Part shown: positions 35,036 through 45,373 of the stretch, piece by piece | How the letters are laid out: each line of letters starts with the position of its first letter | Numbering within the stretch: the first letter of the stretch is position 1 | Assembly: GCF_009600605.1 (NCBI RefSeq) | Contig: NZ_VWNA01000002.1 | Coordinates: 186,001-250,000 of the forward strand | Reading direction: 5' to 3' | DNA: 64,000 nucleotides | Source of the DNA: Segnochrobactrum spirostomi | Lineage (GTDB): Bacteria; Pseudomonadota; Alphaproteobacteria; Rhizobiales; Segnochrobactraceae | Position numbers and translations under genes: made by a program | Notes under the pieces: model-generated | Told to the model about the DNA's origin: nothing | Database searches by the model: none | Seen by the model: only the letters and a program-made list of their open reading frames with translations

Positions 35036-35097
35036 GGCGCGCGATCACACAAGAACAATGGACCAGCGTGCCGTCATGCGGCGCGGGAGGACGTCTC

Positions 35098-36729
35098 ATG
35101 CCCAAATTGCTGCTCCACAACTCCGCCGCCCGCAAGGCGCTCGCCCGCGGCGTGTCGCGGCTCGCCGCGGCGGTCGAGCCGACGCTCGGGCCGAAGGGCC
35201 TCAACGCGATGATCGACCGCCCAATCGGGACGCCGATGATCACCCGCGACGGCGTCTCGATCGCGAGCGAGATCGAGCTCGGCGATCGCTTCGAGAACAT
35301 GGGCGCGCAGGTCGTCCGCGAGGTCTCGATGCAGACCAACGAGGTCGCCGGCGACGGCACCACGACCGCGATCGTGCTCGCGAACGCGCTCATCCAGAAG
35401 GGCGTCGAGGCGGCCGACCGCGGCAGTCGCGCGGTCGGCCTCTGCCGCGGCATCAATCTCGCGGTCGAGGCGATCGCGACGGCGCTCGCCGCCGCCGCTC
35501 GGCCGACCAAGGACAACGGCATGCTGCGCGCGGTCGCCCGCATCGCGGCGACCGACGCCAAGCTCGGCGATCTCGTCGCCGAGGCGTTCGAGCGGGTCGG
35601 TGCCGACGGCGTCATCACCACCGATTTCAGCGTCACCACCGAGACTTGGCTCGACGTCGTCGAGGGCATGTCGTTCGACCGCGGCTATCTCTCCCACCAC
35701 ATGGTGACGGATCAGGAGCGCATGGAGGCCGTGCTCGAACGGCCCCTGATCCTGATGACGGACACCAAGATCAAGGACCCGGCCGCGCTCGACACGGCCC
35801 GCGCCATCGCCGTCCGGGCGGGCCGGCCGCTCCTCATCGTCGCCGAGGAGGTGGCGCCCGAGGTCGTCGTCACGCTGCTCGGCAAGGACGGTCCCGGCCG
35901 CTACCTGGTCATCCATCCCCCGGAATATGGCCATTGGCGCAAGGCGATGATGGAGGATCTCGCGATCCTCACCGGCGGCCGGGTGATCGCGCGGGATCTC
36001 GGCGGCACCATCGAGGCGGTGACGGTGGAGGACCTCGGCGGCGCCGAGCGGGTGCGCACCGGTTCCTCCCACACGGCGGTGATCGGTGGTGAGGGCGACC
36101 GCGGCGCCATCGCCGCCCGCCGTGCCCAGGTCCAGCGCCAACATGAGGCCGCCCCCCCCAACATCGAGCAGGACAAGCTGCGCGAGCGTCTCGCCAAGCT
36201 CTCCGGCGGCACCGCCGTGCTCTATGCCGGCGGCGTGACGCCGGTCGAGCAGAAGCGGCGGATCCAGCTCATCGAGGATTCCCTGAACGCGGTGCGCGCC
36301 GCCGCGGAGGAGGGCGTCGTCGCCGGCGGCGGCTCGGCCCTCGCCCAGATCGCGCCGGTGCTCGACGCCGTGGAGCGTAGCGCCGAGGGCGACGTGCTGG
36401 AAGGCATTCGCCTGGTGCGCTCGGTGCTGACGCGGCCCTTGTGGCGCATCGCCACCAATGCCGGCCAGGACGCCGACGAAGTCGTCGCCCAGGTCAGCCG
36501 CGTCAACGGCGGCTTCGGCTATGACGCCGCGAACGGGGCCTTCGTCAACATGTACGAGGCGGGCATCGTCGATCCGGTGCGCGTCACGATCTCGGCGCTG
36601 CGCAACGCCGCCTCGGTCGCGACCCTCATCATGACCACCGAGACGCTCATCGGGGATGCGCCGGACTACGAGGACCCGACCGCCGGGCCGGCGCTCGGCG
36701 GCGGGGCGGAGAAACTCGGCCGCGCGTGA
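35098..36729 (+). CDS. Dedicated GroEL-type chaperonin (MimG/PrmG-like)
   Basis: 543 residues with the group I chaperonin fold. It has LGPKGLNAMIDR, the nucleotide motif EVAGDGTTTAIVLANAL and GVVAGGGSALAQI. It lacks the Gly-Gly-Met tail of housekeeping GroEL and no groES is adjacent. In Mycobacterium the corresponding gene is needed for a soluble, active monooxygenase large subunit, so a dedicated role here is a strong inference. GGGAGGA precedes the ATG at 35098. Confidence 0.88.
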   Translation: MPKLLLHNSAARKALARGVSRLAAAVEPTLGPKGLNAMIDRPIGTPMITRDGVSIASEIELGDRFENMGAQVVREVSMQTNEVAGDGTTTAIVLANALIQKGVEAADRGSRAVGLCRGINLAVEAIATALAAAARPTKDNGMLRAVARIAATDAKLGDLVAEAFERVGADGVITTDFSVTTETWLDVVEGMSFDRGYLSHHMVTDQERMEAVLERPLILMTDTKIKDPAALDTARAIAVRAGRPLLIVAEEVAPEVVVTLLGKDGPGRYLVIHPPEYGHWRKAMMEDLAILTGGRVIARDLGGTIEAVTVEDLGGAERVRTGSSHTAVIGGEGDRGAIAARRAQVQRQHEAAPPNIEQDKLRERLAKLSGGTAVLYAGGVTPVEQKRRIQLIEDSLNAVRAAAEEGVVAGGGSALAQIAPVLDAVERSAEGDVLEGIRLVRSVLTRPLWRIATNAGQDADEVVAQVSRVNGGFGYDAANGAFVNMYEAGIVDPVRVTISALRNAASVATLIMTTETLIGDAPDYEDPTAGPALGGGAEKLGRA

Positions 36730-36777
36730 CGCGGCCGATGCGAATGACAGAGACCACGTCAGTCAAGGGAGGCGGCC

Positions 36778-37824
<1,047 letters not shown>

Positions 37825-37881
37825 GGGCCCACGGCGGTCGGACACAGTCCCGCCGCCGATGAAAGGCGAACGGAGGGGCGA

Positions 37882-37913
37882 GGGCCGTCGGGCGACCGGC
37901 GGCCCTGGCTTTT
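37882..37913 (+). terminator. Intrinsic terminator of the monooxygenase operon
   Basis: The stem GGGCCG-N12-CGGCCC is followed by TGGCTTTT on the plus strand. It lies between the alcohol dehydrogenase and the convergent Lrp gene. Confidence 0.55.
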
Positions 37914-37927
37914 GTCCCCGCGGCCCG

Positions 37928-38392
37928 TCATCCGATCGGCAGCACCTCGGCACGTTTGACCTGGTCGAGGGCGAAGCTGGTCTCGATCGAGGCGATGCCG
38001 TCGAGGCGGGTCAATTTCGACTTGATGAAGGCCTCGTAGGCTTCGAGATCGCGCACCACGATGCGCATCAGATAATCCCGCTGGCCGGTCATCAGGTAGC
38101 AATCGACCACCTCCGGCCAGCGCGCCACGGCCTTGGCGAAGCGGTCGAGATCCTCCTCGCGCTGGCGTTCGAGCTTGATCGAGGCGAAGGCCGAGACCGG
38201 CAGGCCGACCCTCTTCTGATCGACCACCGCGGCATAACCCTTGATCACGCCGCGATCCTCCAGGAGGCGCAGCCGGCGGGCGCAGGGCGAGGGCGACAGG
38301 CCGACCCGTGCGGCGAGGTCGGCGACGGAGATGCGGCCGTCGCTCTGGACGGCTGCGATGATCTTGCGGTCGATCGCGTCTAGGTCGGACAT
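37928..38392 (-). CDS. Lrp/AsnC-family transcriptional regulator
   Basis: About 154 residues from the ATG at 38392. It has a DNA-binding head (LDAIDRKIIAAVQSDGRISV, then LAARVGLSPSPCARRLRLLE) and an AsnC effector domain. An upstream in-frame ATG at 38431 would add 13 residues but overlaps an inverted repeat. It is divergent from the AceE-like gene. The pair resembles the mdeR-mdeB arrangement of Pseudomonas putida, where the Lrp-type regulator controls 2-oxobutyrate metabolism. Confidence 0.85.
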   Translation of the reverse strand: MSDLDAIDRKIIAAVQSDGRISVADLAARVGLSPSPCARRLRLLEDRGVIKGYAAVVDQKRVGLPVSAFASIKLERQREEDLDRFAKAVARWPEVVDCYLMTGQRDYLMRIVVRDLEAYEAFIKSKLTRLDGIASIETSFALDQVKRAEVLPIG

Positions 38393-38424
38393 TCTGGCAG
38401 CTTTCATCGCATGAAGGCTCAGCT

Positions 38425-38441
38425 TTGGCATTTATCGCCAA
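38425..38441. promoter_or_regulatory. Inverted repeat in the Lrp/AceE-like divergent region
   Basis: TTGGC-N7-GCCAA with an A/T-rich centre, the size and base composition of an Lrp-family site. It lies 82 bp before the AceE-like start and 33 bp before the preferred lrp start. Confidence 0.4.
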
Positions 38442-38522
38442 TCTTGCCTTCACGAGCAATGCGATCCGCCGAATTCCGCTGCAAGAGCGGCGCTAATCTC
38501 AGGGGAGCGGGAGGAAAAGGCG

Positions 38523-40940
38523 ATGAACGAGAACACGATCGCCGCGCTCACCGAGATCGAGCGCAAGGTCCGGTGGCTGTCGACGTGGATGATCCACCAC
38601 GCCAACCACGTCCGGCCGAACGAGGATGGGCTTAAGGTCGGCGGCCATCAGGCGTCGTCGGCGTCGCTGTCGACCATCATGACGGCGCTCTATTTCGCCG
38701 TGCTGCGCCCGGAGGACCGCGTCGCGGTCAAGCCGCACGCGAGCCCGGTCTTCCACGCCATCCAATATCTGTTCGGCAACCAGACGCGGGAGAAGCTCGA
38801 AAACTTCCGCGGCTACAAAGGCGCCCAGTCCTATCCGTCGCGCACCAAGGACGTCGACGACGTCGACTTTTCGACCGGCTCCGTCGGCCTCGGCGTCGCC
38901 CAGACGCTGTTCGCCGCGCTGACCCAGGATTATCTCGGCGCCAAGGGCTGGAGCGGCGGCGTGGAGGCACGGTCGGGGCAGGGTGCCACGGCGGGCAAGA
39001 TGGTGGCCCTCCTCGGCGATGCCGAGATGGACGAGGGCAACATCTTCGAGGCGCTGCTCGAAGGCTGGAAGCACGGCGTCCGCAACACCTGGTGGGTGGT
39101 CGATTACAATCGCCAGAGCCTCGACGCGGTGGTGCGCGAAGGGTTGTGGGCAAGGTTCGAAACGATCTTCCGCAATTTCGGCTGGGACGTCGTCATCCTC
39201 AAATATGGCGCGCTGCAACGCCGCGCCTTTGCCGAGCCCGGCGGCGACGCCCTGAAACGGTGGATCGACGCGGCCCCGAACCAGCTCTATTCGGCGCTCA
39301 CCTTCCAGGGCGGCGCGGCGTGGCGGCGGCGGCTTCTCGACGATATCGGCGACCAGGGCGCGGCCACCGCGCTCGTCGAGCGGCGCAGCGACGATGAGCT
39401 CGCCGAGTTGATGGCCAATCTCGGCGGTCACGATCCGGCTTCGCTGATCGAGGCCTTCGAGGCGGCGCGAACCCACGACCGGCCGGTCTGCTTCATCGCC
39501 TATACGATCAAGGGCTACGGCCTGCCGCTCGCCGGCCACAAGGACAACCACGCCGGCCTGATGACGCCGGCGCAGCTCGACGTCCTGCGCGAACATCTGG
39601 CGATCCGGCCGGGCCACGAATGGGACCCTTACGAGGGTCTCGCCGACCCGCAGGCGGCGCGCCGCCTCGTCGCGGCCGCGCCGTTCAACGCCACCGGACC
39701 CCGCCGCCGCACGGCGCCGCCGGTCGCGGTGCCGGAGCGTCTGGATGTGGCGATCGCGGCCGAGATGTCGACCCAGCAGGGCTTCGGCCTTTTGATGCTC
39801 GACATCGGTAAGGCGGAGGGCGCCTTCGCCGACCGCGTCGTCACCACCTCGCCGGACGTCACCGTCTCGACCAATCTCGGCGGCTGGGTCAACCGCCGGG
39901 GCCTGTTCGCCCGCGAGGCGATGGCCGATCTCTTCAAGGCCGAGCGCATTCCGTCGACCTTCAATTGGAGCTTCGCGCCGTCCGGTCAGCATCTCGAGCT
40001 CGGCATCGCCGAGATGAACCTCTTCCTGATGCTGTCCGCGCTCGGGCTTTCGCACGGGCTGTTCGGCGAACGGCTCCTGCCGGTCGGCACGCTCTACGAT
40101 CCCTTCGTGGAGCGCGGCCTCGATGCTTTGAACTATGCCTGCTACCAGGATGCCCGCTTCATCCTCGCCGCCACGCCCTCGGGCGTGACGCTCGCGCCGG
40201 AGGGCGGCGCGCATCAATCGATCGCGACGCCGCTCATCGGCATGGCTCAGGACGGGCTCGCGAGCTTCGAGCCGGCCTTCGTCGACGAACTCGCGATCAT
40301 TCTGCGCTTCGCCTTCGATTATCTGCAGCGCGACGGCGGCGACGCGCCGGATCCGGCGACCTGGCTGCCCGACGCCAGGGGCGGTGCGGTCTATCTCCGC
40401 CTGTCGACGCGGACCATCGAGCAGCCGGTGCGGACGATGGACCAAGGCCTCGCCGCCGACATCGTGAACGGCGCCTATTGGCTGCGGCGGCCGGGACCGA
40501 ACGCGGACTTGGTGATCGCCTATTCGGGGGCGGTGGCGCCGGAGGCGATCGCCGCCGTCGGGCTTCTCGGCGAGGCGCGGCGGGATGTCGGGCTCCTCGC
40601 GATCACCTCGGCCGACCGCCTGCATGGCGGCTGGACGGCGGCCCAACGCGCCCGCGAGAGCGGCTTCGTCGGCGCCGCGAGCCACATCGAGCGCCTCCTT
40701 GCCGACTTGCCGGCGCATTGCGGCCTCGTCACCGTCCAGGACGGCCACCCGGCGGCGCTCGCTTGGCTCGGGTCGGTCGCGGGTCACCGCACCCGCGCCC
40801 TCGGCGTCGAGCGCTTCGGCCAGACCGGCACGATCGCCGATCTCTACCGCCATTATGGCATCGACGCCCAAGGCATCCTGCGCGCCGCGGCGGCCCTGAC
40901 TCCCGGCCGCCCGATGCGCCACCTGTACCGGGTGGGATGA
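38523..40940 (+). CDS. AceE/MdeB-like homodimeric 2-oxoacid dehydrogenase E1
   Basis: 805 residues of the transketolase superfamily. It is somewhat shorter than AceE (about 885). The N-terminal half has VGGHQASSASLSTIMTALYF and the thiamine-diphosphate motif GDAEMDEGN with VDYNRQSLD downstream. The second half has the pyrimidine-binding and C-terminal transketolase domains. Beside an Lrp-type regulator this looks like MdeB, the E1 for 2-oxobutyrate, which would yield propionyl-CoA. No E2 or E3 is adjacent. GGGAGG precedes the ATG. Confidence 0.8.
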   Translation: MNENTIAALTEIERKVRWLSTWMIHHANHVRPNEDGLKVGGHQASSASLSTIMTALYFAVLRPEDRVAVKPHASPVFHAIQYLFGNQTREKLENFRGYKGAQSYPSRTKDVDDVDFSTGSVGLGVAQTLFAALTQDYLGAKGWSGGVEARSGQGATAGKMVALLGDAEMDEGNIFEALLEGWKHGVRNTWWVVDYNRQSLDAVVREGLWARFETIFRNFGWDVVILKYGALQRRAFAEPGGDALKRWIDAAPNQLYSALTFQGGAAWRRRLLDDIGDQGAATALVERRSDDELAELMANLGGHDPASLIEAFEAARTHDRPVCFIAYTIKGYGLPLAGHKDNHAGLMTPAQLDVLREHLAIRPGHEWDPYEGLADPQAARRLVAAAPFNATGPRRRTAPPVAVPERLDVAIAAEMSTQQGFGLLMLDIGKAEGAFADRVVTTSPDVTVSTNLGGWVNRRGLFAREAMADLFKAERIPSTFNWSFAPSGQHLELGIAEMNLFLMLSALGLSHGLFGERLLPVGTLYDPFVERGLDALNYACYQDARFILAATPSGVTLAPEGGAHQSIATPLIGMAQDGLASFEPAFVDELAIILRFAFDYLQRDGGDAPDPATWLPDARGGAVYLRLSTRTIEQPVRTMDQGLAADIVNGAYWLRRPGPNADLVIAYSGAVAPEAIAAVGLLGEARRDVGLLAITSADRLHGGWTAAQRARESGFVGAASHIERLLADLPAHCGLVTVQDGHPAALAWLGSVAGHRTRALGVERFGQTGTIADLYRHYGIDAQGILRAAAALTPGRPMRHLYRVG

Positions 40941-40945
40941 CAGGC

Positions 40946-40978
40946 GGGCGCCGGAGCGGACGAGCCGCCCCGGCGCCC
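40946..40978. terminator. Bidirectional hairpin between convergent genes
   Basis: GGGCGCCGG-N15-CCGGCGCCC, a perfect 9-bp stem, lies exactly between the ends of the AceE-like gene and the aldehyde dehydrogenase gene. It lacks a long U-tract on either strand. Confidence 0.55.
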
Positions 40979-40989
40979 GGACCGCGAAC

Positions 40990-42495
40990 TCAGCGCAGCT
41001 CGACCCAGACCGACTTCGTCTGGGTGTATTGGGTCAGCGCTTCGAGGCACTTGTCGCGGCCGTTGCCGGTCTGCTTGAAGCCGCCCCAGATGCTCGTCAT
41101 GTCGCCGTGGTCGAAGCAGTTCACCCACACCACGCCGGCTTCGATGTCGCGGGCGAAGCGGTGGGCGCGGCTCACGTCGCGGGTCCAGATCGAGGCGGCG
41201 AGGCCGTAGATGGTGTCGTTGGCGACCGCGACGGCCTCCTCCTCGCCGTTCACCTTGAGGATGGTGCCGACCGGGCCGAAGATCTCCTCGCGGGCGATCC
41301 GCATGCCGTTGTCGACGCCGGTGAACAAGGTCGGCTCGACGAAGGCGCCGGCCTCGAGGCCCGCCGGAACGCCGCCGCCGAAGGCGAGCGCGGCGCCTTC
41401 CTCGCGCCCGATGTCGATGTAGCCGAGCACCCGCTTCTGGTGTTCCGCCGTCACCAGCGGGCCCATCGTGGTGGCCGGGTCGAGCGGATCGCCGGGCCGG
41501 AACGCCTCCGCCGCCTTGACGCGGAACAGATCGACGAAATCGTCGTGGATCGCCGCATCGACCAGGATGCGCGAACCCGCGTTGCAGACCTCGCCCTGGT
41601 TGCCGAAGATGCCGTTGACCGCATAGGTCACAGCGAGATCGAGATCCTCGACGTCGGCCATCACCACCTGCGGGGTCTTGCCGCCGCATTCCGTGGAGAC
41701 GCGCTTCATGTTGGACTGGCCGGCATAGATCATCAGAAGCTTGCCGACTTCGGTGGAGCCGGTGAAGCCGATCTTGTCGACGTCCATGTGCAGCGCGAGC
41801 GCCTTGCCGACCTCTTCGCCGAGGCCGTGGACGACGTTGAGCACGCCTGCCGGGCCGCCCGCCTCGATGAAGAGACGCGCGAGGAGGCCGGCCGAGAGCG
41901 GCGACTGCTCGGCCGCCTTCAGCACCACCGAGTTGCCGGTGACGAGCGCCGGGCCGAGCTTCCACGCGGCCATCATCAGGGGATAGTTCCACGGCACGAT
42001 GATGCCGACCACGCCGAGCGGCTGGCGCAGGATGTAGTGCAGCGCGTTCGAGGCGGTGGAGGTCACCGCGCCGTCGAGCTTGTCGGCGGTCTCGGCGAAG
42101 AATTTGAGCGAGGTGACGGAGCCCGGCACGTCGATGTTCAGCATGTCCGACACGGGCTTGCCCATGTCGAGGCTGTCGAGCACGGCGAAGTCCTCGGCGT
42201 GGGCGTCGATCAGCGCCGCGAAGCGCTCCAGCACGGCGAGACGGTCGCGCGGGGCCGCCTTCGACCAGGCGCCCGAGCGGAAGGTCTTGCGGGCGACGGC
42301 GACGGCGCGATCGACGTCCGCGGCACTGCCGCGCGCGACGCTGGTGATCGGCCGGCCGGTCGCCGGGTTGATGGTCTCGAAGCGGCGGCCGTCGAGCGAG
42401 GGCACGAAGGCGCCGTCGATGAAGTGGTCGGTGTCGAAGGCGATCGACGAGGCTTTCGCCGACCAATAGGCGCGGTCGCGGGTTTGGGCGTCCAT
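40990..42495 (-). CDS. NAD(P)-dependent aldehyde dehydrogenase
   Basis: 501 residues with the ALDH fold. Catalytic Cys304 lies in GNQGEVCNAGSR. The Glu segment is STECGGKTPQVV, and the NAD-binding GSTEVGK and IIVPWNYPLMMAAWK are present. It follows polyamine-type ABC genes in one transcription unit, so gamma-aminobutyraldehyde or betaine-aldehyde-type substrates are likely. GAGGAGA precedes the ATG. Confidence 0.88.
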   Translation of the reverse strand: MDAQTRDRAYWSAKASSIAFDTDHFIDGAFVPSLDGRRFETINPATGRPITSVARGSAADVDRAVAVARKTFRSGAWSKAAPRDRLAVLERFAALIDAHAEDFAVLDSLDMGKPVSDMLNIDVPGSVTSLKFFAETADKLDGAVTSTASNALHYILRQPLGVVGIIVPWNYPLMMAAWKLGPALVTGNSVVLKAAEQSPLSAGLLARLFIEAGGPAGVLNVVHGLGEEVGKALALHMDVDKIGFTGSTEVGKLLMIYAGQSNMKRVSTECGGKTPQVVMADVEDLDLAVTYAVNGIFGNQGEVCNAGSRILVDAAIHDDFVDLFRVKAAEAFRPGDPLDPATTMGPLVTAEHQKRVLGYIDIGREEGAALAFGGGVPAGLEAGAFVEPTLFTGVDNGMRIAREEIFGPVGTILKVNGEEEAVAVANDTIYGLAASIWTRDVSRAHRFARDIEAGVVWVNCFDHGDMTSIWGGFKQTGNGRDKCLEALTQYTQTKSVWVELR

Positions 42496-42536
42496 GGGAA
42501 GTCTCCTCTGGGTTGTCCTTGGGACGGAGAGCGGCT

Positions 42537-43319
42537 TCAGCGGCGGTCGCGGATCATCACGACCGAAACGAGGATCAGAAGGATCGACGCGGCGACGATC
42601 AGCGTGCCGATGGCGTTGATCTCCGGCGTGATGCCGCGCCGGAGCGTCGAATAGATGTAGATCGGCAGCGTGATCTCCCGGCCGGTGAGGAAATAGGTGA
42701 CCGGGATCTCGTCGAAGGAGAGCGTGAAGGTGAGCAGCGCCGAGCCGATCACCGCCGAGCGGATCGACGGCAGCGTCACCCGCCGGAAGGTCTCGAACGG
42801 CGTGGCGCCGAGATCGGCCGAGGCCTCCTCGAGCCGCCGGTTCACCTTGGCGAGGCGCGCCATCACCTGCGAGACGACGACGCCGATCAGCGCCGTGGCG
42901 TGGCCGATGACGACGGTGGCGAGGCTGAGCGGCAGGCCGATCTGCTTGTAGAAGTTCAGCATCGCGATGCCGGTGACGATGCCGGGCAGCGACAGCGGCA
43001 ACAGGAGCGTGGTCTGGAACAGGTGCTTGCCGGGGAAGTGGTGCCGGTCGAGCGCCAGCGCCGCCGGCACGCCGAGCAGCACCGCGAGCACGGTCGCCGA
43101 CACCGCGACGCTCAGGCTGTTGGCGAGCGCGTGCAGCATCTCCGTGTTGGCGAAGACGCGAGCATACCAATCGGTGGTGAAGCCCGCGAGCGGGAAGGTC
43201 GTGACCTTGCTCGCGTTGAACGAGAACAGGATCAGGACGCCGATCGGCAGGTAGAGGAAGGCGAGGGCGGCGAGCGCGGTCCCGACCAGGGAACGTTGCC
43301 ACCACAACAGGCGTGTCAT
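42537..43319 (-). CDS. ABC transporter permease, PotC type
   Basis: 260 residues, six hydrophobic segments, EAA loop EEASADLGATPFETFRRVTL. Second permease of a spermidine/putrescine-type importer, 13 bp after the PotB-type gene. Confidence 0.85.
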   Translation of the reverse strand: MTRLLWWQRSLVGTALAALAFLYLPIGVLILFSFNASKVTTFPLAGFTTDWYARVFANTEMLHALANSLSVAVSATVLAVLLGVPAALALDRHHFPGKHLFQTTLLLPLSLPGIVTGIAMLNFYKQIGLPLSLATVVIGHATALIGVVVSQVMARLAKVNRRLEEASADLGATPFETFRRVTLPSIRSAVIGSALLTFTLSFDEIPVTYFLTGREITLPIYIYSTLRRGITPEINAIGTLIVAASILLILVSVVMIRDRR

Positions 43320-43332
43320 GTCACCGCCTCCT

Positions 43333-44202
43333 TCAGGTCAGAGCCACGCGCGGCCCGGCTTCCAGCCGCTTGGCGACTTGGAGCACCAGGATCACGATGG
43401 CGAGGATGACGACGGCGAGCGCCGAGCCGAGCGGCCAATTGAGCGCGGCGCCGAACTGGGATTGCAGCACGGTGGCGACCATGGTGCCCGTCGGACCGCC
43501 GACCAGCACCGGAGCGACGAAATCGCCGAACGAGAGACAGAAGGTCATCGTGGCGCCGGCGAGCACGCCCGGCACCGAGAGCGGCAGGATCACCCGCAGG
43601 AAGGTCTCGAACGGACCGACGCCGAGGTCTTCCGAGGCCTCGATGAGGTTGCGCGGAATCCGCTCCAGCGCCGCGTAGAGCGGCATCACCATGAACGGGA
43701 TGAAGATGTAGGTGAGGGTCAGCACCATCGAGATCTGGTTGTAGAGAAACGCTTCGATCGGCTGATCGATCACGCCGAGCCAGATCAGGAGCGAGTTCAA
43801 GGCACCGTCCGTGCCGAGGATGATCTTCCAGGTATAGGCGCGCAGGAGATAGGACACCCAGAGCGGCACCACGACGAGGAAGTAGACGATGCGGCGCAGG
43901 GTCTCGCTGCGGATCGTGTAGACCAGGAAATAGGCGAGCGGATAGGCGACGATGAGGGAGAAGAAGGTCGTCAATCCGGCGATCTTCAGCGTACGCAGGA
44001 GGACGGTCGCGTATTGCGGGTCGGTGAACAGCGCGAAATAATTGCCGAATTGGAAGTCCGGCACGAAGACGGGAAATTTCCGCTTCCAGAAGCTGATCGC
44101 GATCATCACCGCGTAGGGCACGATCAGGAACACGATGGTCCAGGCGAGCGGCAGGGCGAACACCGCCCAGAAGCTCAGGATGGCGTTCCGGCGGCGGCTC
44201 AT
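43333..44202 (-). CDS. ABC transporter permease, PotB type
   Basis: 289 residues, six hydrophobic segments, EAA loop (LIEASEDLGVGPFETFLRVI). Its start overlaps the end of the ATPase gene by 4 bp. The two permeases form the membrane channel. Confidence 0.85.
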   Translation of the reverse strand: MSRRRNAILSFWAVFALPLAWTIVFLIVPYAVMIAISFWKRKFPVFVPDFQFGNYFALFTDPQYATVLLRTLKIAGLTTFFSLIVAYPLAYFLVYTIRSETLRRIVYFLVVVPLWVSYLLRAYTWKIILGTDGALNSLLIWLGVIDQPIEAFLYNQISMVLTLTYIFIPFMVMPLYAALERIPRNLIEASEDLGVGPFETFLRVILPLSVPGVLAGATMTFCLSFGDFVAPVLVGGPTGTMVATVLQSQFGAALNWPLGSALAVVILAIVILVLQVAKRLEAGPRVALT

Positions 44203-45296
44203 GCTTGCCCCTCCGGATAGACCAGCACGTCGTTCGGCGAGGTCGGGGCGAGGCGGATCCGCGCCCCGGCACCGGGCAGTTCGGCCGCGATCTCGGACGA
44301 GCGGCGCTGGATCGCCGCGAAGACCGGCTTCGCCGCCGCCGCGCAGGTGGCCTCGAGCATCAGGTTGCTGCCGTGGAACAGGTGGGCGACGACGTCGGCG
44401 GCGAGCCCCTGGTCGCCGGCCGCGGGCTGGAGGCGCTCGGGGCGGATCGCCACGATCGCCGCGTCGCCGACTGCGAGCGGGGCGAGCGCGCGGCCCGCGA
44501 GGGTGCCGACCGCGCCGAAATCGACCGCGACCTCGTCTCCGGCCACCCGGCTGATCCGGCCGCGCAACAGATTGGCCGAGCCGATGAAGTCGGCGACGTA
44601 GGGCGAGGCCGGCCGGTCGTAGAGCGATTGCGGCGTGCCCTGCTGCACGATCCGACCGGCGTGCATCACGATCACGCGGTCGGAGAGCACCAGGGCCTCC
44701 TCCTGGTCGTGGGTGACCATGACGAAGGTGATGCCGATCTTCTGGTGCAGGTGCTTGAGCTCGACCTGCATGGAATGGCGCAGCTTGACGTCGAGGGCCG
44801 ACAACGGCTCGTCGAGCAGCAGCACCTTGGGCCGCCGCACCAGCGCGCGAGCCATGGCGACACGCTGGCGCTGGCCGCCGGACAATTGCCCCGGCATCCG
44901 CCCGCCGAGATCGGCGAGCCCGACCATCGACAGCGCATCGGCGACCCGCGCGGCGCGCTCGGACTTGGGAATGCGGTTCGCCTTGACCGACAGACCGTAG
45001 GCGACGTTCTCCGCGACGCTCATGTGCGGGAACAGCGCGTAATCCTGGAAGACGGTGTTGACCGCACGGCGATAGGGCGCCGCCTCGGTCACGTCCTCAC
45101 CGGCGATCCGCACGCGGCCCGCGTCGGGTGTCTCGAAGCCGGCGATGAGGCGGAGCGTCGTGGTCTTTCCGCAGCCGGAGGGGCCGAGAAGGGTGACGAA
45201 CTCGCCCGGCCGGATCGTGAGATCCAGGCCCTCCAAGGCGGTGAAGGAACCATAGGTCTTGCGCACGCCCTCAAGGGCGACGATGGCATCGGTCAT
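44199..45296 (-). CDS. ABC transporter ATP-binding protein, PotA type
   Basis: 365 residues. Walker A is GPSGCGKTTT, the signature LSGGQRQRVAMARAL, and Walker B VLLLDEPLSALD. A C-terminal TOBE domain (about 280-360) is typical of PotA. It powers import of a polyamine or similar cation. The ATG at 45296 begins MTDAIVALEGVRKTYG, the natural family start. Confidence 0.9.
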   Translation of the reverse strand: MTDAIVALEGVRKTYGSFTALEGLDLTIRPGEFVTLLGPSGCGKTTTLRLIAGFETPDAGRVRIAGEDVTEAAPYRRAVNTVFQDYALFPHMSVAENVAYGLSVKANRIPKSERAARVADALSMVGLADLGGRMPGQLSGGQRQRVAMARALVRRPKVLLLDEPLSALDVKLRHSMQVELKHLHQKIGITFVMVTHDQEEALVLSDRVIVMHAGRIVQQGTPQSLYDRPASPYVADFIGSANLLRGRISRVAGDEVAVDFGAVGTLAGRALAPLAVGDAAIVAIRPERLQPAAGDQGLAADVVAHLFHGSNLMLEATCAAAAKPVFAAIQRRSSEIAAELPGAGARIRLAPTSPNDVLVYPEGQA

Positions 45297-45373
45297 GACA
45301 AAGCTTCCGGTGCGGCAACAGATCGGGCGATCCCGTCCGCGGACGGGATCGCCTTCCATGACTAGGCAAGCCG

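Noticed and set aside
38499-40922. An 807-codon open frame on the minus strand
   Set aside because: Antisense to the AceE-like E1, which has an intact thiamine-diphosphate motif and ribosome site. The antisense translation resembles no family.
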